In this document: positions 58,877 through 64,000 of the stretch, one piece after another
Position numbering within the stretch: the stretch's first letter is position 1
Layout of the letters: each line of letters starts with the position of its first letter
Notes under the pieces: generated by a model
Databases searched by the model: none
What the model was told of the DNA's origin: nothing
Seen by the model: the letters and a program-made list of their open reading frames with translations, nothing else
Assembly: GCA_014843695.1 (NCBI GenBank)
Contig: CM026398.1
Location: 11,665,584-11,729,583, forward strand
Source: Archivesica marissinica
Lineage: Eukaryota > Mollusca > Bivalvia > Venerida > Vesicomyidae
DNA length: 64,000 bases
Direction: 5' to 3'
Translations under genes and position numbers: made by a program

Positions 58877-59499
58877 GTGAGTGTATCACAGTATGGCCTG
58901 GGTTGGCACGAAACAGTGCATGTTGATAAAGAAGACAGTTTTCAACTGAGCGTATCGTGTTTTGAGTGAATGCGTGTGTTTTTGTGATGCCAGTGATTTT
59001 ACTCTTGGTTGTCGCCTCCGCCTTCTTTAACACTGCATGCATCCAGCATCTGATTCTGTTGTACTATGACCAAAAGAAATTCCGACCTTTGTAGGAAGTT
59101 AAGTTTGGTGGTAGTACCATCTTTCTCCGTCAACATTAGTTTTGCCGTATAGTTATTATATATATAGCTTATTTTTATTGGGATGTTATTAATGGTTAGA
59201 TAGGGATACATCAAGTAGTCGTGATTTCATACCATAGTTAATGAAACTAGTTTTAGAATTTTGCTATATAGCGTGCCTTTGGCGAACTTAATAGCAAAAT
59301 TCCAAAGCAAGTTTCATAATATTTGGTAAGAGTGTAGGATCCTCACAATACCATATAATGCTCATTTTAATAAATAACAATGCTACTTTTTCTCGCCAAG
59401 CGTATGGCGAATTGTCATGACGTCATTATACACAAATCATCGTGATATTTATGTTTTTCTGTGTCATTTGTCTTACCATTAGTGAACGACCCAGGTTCA
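58877..59499. other. unique intron after the last DOCK exon
   Basis: Contains a small inverted repeat (AGAATTTTGCTAT at about 59254 and ATAGCAAAATTC at about 59290). No gene recognised. Confidence 0.5.
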
Positions 59500-59925
59500 T
59501 GTATATGTATTGTCGAGTGTACAATCCAGACTCGTGTATCTATCGGGCCGAGTGAGCGAGCCAGGCTTGTGTATCTATAGGGCCGATTGAGTGAGCCAGA
59601 CTTGTGTATCTATAGGGCCAAGTGAGCGAGCCAGACTTGTGTATCTATAGGGCCGAGTGAGCGAGCCAGACTTGTGTATCTATAGGGCCGAGTGAGCGAG
59701 CCAGACTTGTGTATCTATAGGGCCGAGTGAGTGAGCCAGACTTGTGTATCTATAGGGCCGAGTGAGCGAGCCAGACTTGTGTATCTATAGGGCCGAGTGA
59801 GCGAGCCAGACTTGTGTATCTATAGGGCCGAGTGAGCGAGCCAGACTTGTGTATCTATAGGGCCAAGTGAGCGAGCCAGACTTGTGTATCTATAGGGCCA
59901 AGTGAGCGAGCCAGACATGTGTGCA
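59500..59925. repeat. 35-bp minisatellite, 0.43 kb
   Basis: Unit: GAGCCAGACTTGTGTATCTA then TAGGGCCGAGTGAGC; about 12 copies, very uniform. Confidence 0.96.
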
Positions 59926-60082
59926 AGTCTTGTGTGTTTTGCTGTGTGTATCGTAATACTGAGTATATCATGCTTTATTATATATTTAGAATTTCGAGCG
60001 TACCTGTTTGGTTGATGTTGGGGTATGTTAGTTTTCCGTCCACCTGTTGTGTTATGAGTTGCTATTAATTGCATATTATTCC

Positions 60083-61176
60083 TTAACTCTTTCCCACATA
60101 GAGATTTCAGCTAATATACTCTATATACCATACTATATCTCCAACATACGACTGCATTTCAGCATATACTCTATATACCATACTATATCTCCAACATACG
60201 ACTGCCATTTCACAATATACTCTATATACCATACTATATCTCAACATACGACTGCCATTTCAGCTAATATACTCTATATACCATACTATATCTCCAACAT
60301 ACGACTGCCATTTCATCTAATATACTCTATATACCATACTATATCTCCAACATACGACTGCCATTTCAGCTAATATACTCTATATACCATACTATATCTC
60401 AAGCATACGACTGCCATTTCATCTAATATACTCTATATACCATACTATATCTCAAACATACGACTGCCATTTCATCTAATATACTCTATATACCATACTA
60501 TATCTCAAACATACGACTGCCATTTCAGCTAATATACTCTATATACCATACTATATTTCAAACATACGACTGCCATTTCAGCTAATATACTCTATATACC
60601 ATACTATATCTCCAACATACAACTGCCATTTCAGCTAATATACCATACTATATCTCCAACATACGACTGCCATTTCAGCCAATATACTCTATATACCATA
60701 CTATATCTCCAACATACGACTGCCATTTCAGCTAATATACTCTATATACCATACTATATCTCCAACATACGACTGCCATTTCAGCCAATATACTCTATAT
60801 ACCATACTATATCTCAAACATACAACTGCCATTTCAGCCAATATACTCTATATACCATACTATATCTCCAACATACGACTGCCATTTCAGCTAGTATACT
60901 CTATATACCATACTATATCTCAAACATACGACTGCCATTTCAGCTAGTATACTCTATATCTCCAAATTATAACTGTCGTTTAGCTATAAAAATAGTGGAT
61001 TGGTCGGCTACTATATTGTCAATGTATGTGGTATTGTTGGCTACTACATTGTCAATGTATGTGGTATTGTTGGCTACTACATTGTCAATGTACGTGTTAT
61101 TGTTGGCTACTACATTGTCAATGTATGTGGTATTGGGAATGGTTTCAAGTGGCTAGTCTATGTGGGAAAGCGTTAA
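60083..61176. mobile_element. second TTAA-flanked MITE family, expanded copy
   Basis: TTAA + CTCTTTCCCACATAGAGA opens and TCTATGTGGGAAAGCG + TTAA closes the element. The interior matches the compact copy at 9752-10138 in reverse (ATTGTCAATGT, TATACTCTATA, TATCTCCAACATACGAC). It is about 1.09 kb against 0.3-0.4 kb because two internal segments have become arrays. Confidence 0.82.
60110..60970. repeat. ~58-bp minisatellite inside the MITE
   Basis: Unit: TAATATACTCTATATACCAT, ACTATATCTCCAACATACGA, CTGCCATTTCAGC; about 15 copies. A second, shorter array (GTTGGCTACTACATTGTCAA, TGTATGTGGTATT; 33 bp, about 4 copies) lies at 61006-61135. Confidence 0.95.
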
Positions 61177-61640
61177 ACTTTTAATCTGTGTTTCACGTAC
61201 ACCAGTAGAGCGAAGCTGTTAATAGTTCATATAGATAATGAAGGCATACAGATAAGTTTCTCTCTTAGTCCACCGGTTGTGTTGCTAGTTGCTATGCATT
61301 TGTTGCTAGTTGCTATGCGTTACATACCTTTCCTTTAATCAATGCTAACTGTAGTGGCTGGGATTATGTTGCTTCCATTTAGCTGCTTTAGGACGTATTC
61401 GATGCTTACATAGGGGCCACCGTAGCCGAGTGGTTAGGATCGTCACAAACAAACAATTCAATGGTTACCACCGACAGGGGTGGGGTATATGAGGGAGAGG
61501 TACAATAGAATTAGACATTTGTCAATTTGACATAGAATAACACTAATTCCAAGGGTGGGAGTTAAGCCCATGAGATATGTCACAGTCTTGTCTATTTCTC
61601 CAGGTTGGGAGTCCAGCGCAGTCTTTAATTCAACAATCTA
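61177..61640. other. intron with a possible tRNA-like SINE remnant
   Basis: GGCCACCGTAGCCGAGTGGTTAGG (about 61417) resembles a tRNA A-box region, but no good B box follows, so this is at best a fragment. Otherwise unique; no exon found. Confidence 0.4.
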
Positions 61641-62064
61641 ACCTATGGTACAGTCAAACCTATGGTACAGTCTAACCTATGGTACAGTCAAACCTATGGT
61701 ACAGTCTAACCTATGATACAGTCAAACCTATGGTACAGTCAAACCTATGGTACAGTCTAACCTATGGTACAGTCAAACCTATGGTACAGTCTAACCTATG
61801 GTACAGTCAAACCTATGGTACAGTCTAACCTATGGTACAGTCAAACCTATGGTACAGTCTAACCTATGGTACAGTCAAACCTATGGTACAGTCAAACCTA
61901 TGGCACAGTCAAACCTATGGTACAGTCTAACCTATGGTACAGTCTAACCTATGGTACAGTCAAACCTATGGTACAGTCTAACCTATGGTACAGTCAAACC
62001 TATGGTACAGTCAAACCTATGGTACAGTCTAACCTATGGTACAGTCAAACCTATGGTACAGTCA
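61641..62064. repeat. 17/34-bp minisatellite, 0.42 kb
   Basis: Unit CCTATGGTACAGTCAAA alternating with CCTATGGTACAGTCTAA; about 25 units, in part as strict 34-bp dimers. Confidence 0.96.
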
Positions 62065-64000
62065 ATAGATGCCCTTGTTCTGATGTGTCAATAGATGCCC
62101 ATGTTCTGCTGTGTCAATAGATGCCCTTGTTCTGCTATGTCAATAGATGCCCTTGTTCTGCTATGTCAATTGATGTCCTTGTTCTGCTGTGTCAATTGAT
62201 GTCCTTGTTCTGCTGTGTCAATAGATGCCCTTGTTCTGCTATGTCAATTGATGTCCTTGTTCTGCTATGTCAATAGATGTCCTTGTTCTGCTGTGTCAAT
62301 AGATGCCCTTGTGCTGCTGTGTCAATAGATGCCCTTGTTCTGCTGTGTCAATTGGTGCCATTGTTCTGATGTGTCAATAGATGCCCTTGTTCTGCTATGT
62401 CAATAGATGCCCTTGTTCTGCTGTGGCAATATATACCCTTGTTCTGATGTGTCAATTGGTGCCATTGTTCTGATGTGTCAATAGATGCCCTTGTTCTGAT
62501 GTGTCAATAGATGCCCTTGTTCTGCTGTGGCAATTGATGCCCTTGTTCTGATGTGTCAATAGATGCCCTTGTTCTGATGTGTCAATAGATGCCCTTGTTC
62601 TGCTGTGGCAATTGATGCCCTTGTTCTGCGGTGTCAATAGATGTCCTTGTTCTGCTGTGTCAATAGATGCCCATGTTCTGCTGTGTCAATAGATGCCCTT
62701 GTTCTGCTGTGTCAATTGATGTCCTTGTTCTGCTGTGTCAATTGATGTCCTTGTTCTGCTGTGTCAATAGATGCCCTTGTTCTGCTGTGTCAATAGATGC
62801 CCTTGTTCTGCTGTGTCAATAGATGTCCTTGTTCTGCTATGTCAATAGATGCCCTTGTTCTGCTGTGTCAATAGATGCCCATGTTCTGCTGTGTCAATTG
62901 ATGTCCTTGTTCTGCTGTGTCAATAGATGCCCTTGTTCTGCTGTGTCAATAGATGTCCTTGTTCTGCTGTGTCAATAGATGTCCTTGTTCTGCTGTGTCA
63001 ATAGATGCCCATGTTCTGCTGTGTCAATAGATGCCCTTGTTCTGCTGTGTCAATTGATGTCCTTGTTCTGCTGTGTCAATTGATGTCCTTGTTCTGCTGT
63101 GTCAATAGATGCCCTTGTTCTGCTGTGTCAATAGATGCCCTTGTTCTGCTGTGTCAATAGATGTCCTTGTTCTGCTATGTCAATAGATGCCCTTGTTCTG
63201 CTGTGTCAATAGATGCCCATGTTCTGCTGTGTCAATTGATGTCCTTGTTCTGCTGTGTCAATAGATGCCCTTGTTCTGCTGTGTCAATAGATGTCCTTGT
63301 TCTGCTGTGTCAATAGATGTCCTTGTTCTGCTGTGTCAATAGATGCCCATGTTCTGCTGTGTCAATAGATGCCCTTGTTCTGCTGTGTCAATTGATGTCC
63401 TTGTTCTGCTGTGTCAATTGATGTCCTTGTTCTGCTGTGTCAATAGATGCCCTTGTTCTGCTGTGTCAATAGATGCCCTTGTTCTGCTGTGTCAATAGAT
63501 GCCCTTGTTCTGCTGTGTCAATAGATGCCCTTGTTATGCTGTGTCAATAGATGTCCTTGTTCTGCTATGTCAATAGATGCCCTTGTTCTGCTGTGTCAAT
63601 AGATGTCCTTGTTCTGCTATGTCAATTGATGTCCTTGTTCTGCGGTGTCAATTGATGTCCTTGTTCTGCTGTGTCAATAGATGCCCTTGTTCTGCTCTGT
63701 CAATAGATGCCCATGTTCTGCTGTGTCAATAGATGCCCTTGTTCTGCTGTGTCAATAGATGTCCTTGTTCTGCTGTGTCAATATATGTCCTTGTTCTGCT
63801 GTGTCAATAGATGTCCTTGTTCTGCTGTGTCAATAGATGTCCTTGTTCTGCTGTGTCAATAGATGTCCTTGTTCTGCTGTGTCAATAGATGACCATGTTC
63901 TGCTGTGTCAATAGATGCCCTTGTTCTGCTGTGTCAATAGATGTCCTTGTTCTGCTGTGTCAATAGATGTCCTTGTTCTGCTGTGTCAATAGATGCCCAT
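62065..64000. repeat. 26-bp minisatellite, >1.9 kb, runs off the window
   Basis: Unit: TGTCAATAGATGCCCTTGTT then CTGCTG; about 74 copies to the window end. Variants: ATTGATGTCC, ATAGATGTCC, CATGTTC, GCTATG. A block of about 12-13 units recurs in the same variant order near 62640, 62990 and 63330 (higher-order repeat of about 340 bp). Confidence 0.96.

Noticed and set aside
61417..61560. A third intact tRNA-derived SINE
   Set aside because: An A-box-like stretch is present, but there is no convincing B box, tail or target duplication; kept only as a possible remnant.

Overview
This is animal (eukaryotic) genomic DNA, most likely from a mollusc or another lophotrochozoan invertebrate. The reasons are its AT-rich, SINE- and MITE-laden introns, canonical GT-AG splice sites, and a metazoan signalling gene. 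The phylum is inferred from repeat style and is not proven. Nothing looks bacterial: there are no ribosome binding sites, operons or real long ORFs.

The one gene I can support is a DOCK-family guanine nucleotide exchange factor (Rac-type, DOCK-A/B; DOCK1 and DOCK3/4 resemblance) on the + strand. I rebuilt 16 internal exons by hand between 7334 and 58876: 1,805 coding nt, 601 complete codons, with every intron phase matching from exon to exon. They encode the segment just before the DHR-1 (C2-like, phosphoinositide-binding) domain, DHR-1 itself, and the first part of the helical region behind it. The start codon and SH3 region (upstream) and the catalytic DHR-2 domain and stop (downstream) are outside the window.

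Everything else is intron, and about three quarters of the window (hand tally near 47 kb) is tandem repeat. There are more than 35 separate minisatellite arrays with units of about 16-71 bp, the largest being 7.8 kb (35.25-43.07 kb) and 4.0 kb (14.7-18.7 kb). Between them sit two SINE insertions with clear target-site duplications, a 5'-truncated SINE, and several MITE families: TTAA-flanked piggyBac-like, TA-flanked CAGTCAAACC, TTA-flanked Harbinger-like, and a hAT-like one. There are also a few unique stretches.

The most striking pattern is where the arrays come from. At six exons the adjacent intron is built from tandem copies of the exon's own edge plus its splice site: acceptor side at 27.0 kb, 48.8-49.6 kb and 56.7 kb; donor side at 27.4, 30.75, 33.3 and 44.6-45.5 kb. 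At three or four other places an array has grown out of the end or the inside of a MITE (31.8-33.0 kb, 50.1-51.5 kb, 60.1-61.2 kb; a small case at 9.76-10.13 kb). So decoy splice sites are carried in bulk inside the introns of a conserved gene, and array formation seems tied to junctions and transposon termini. This is the observation I would follow up first.
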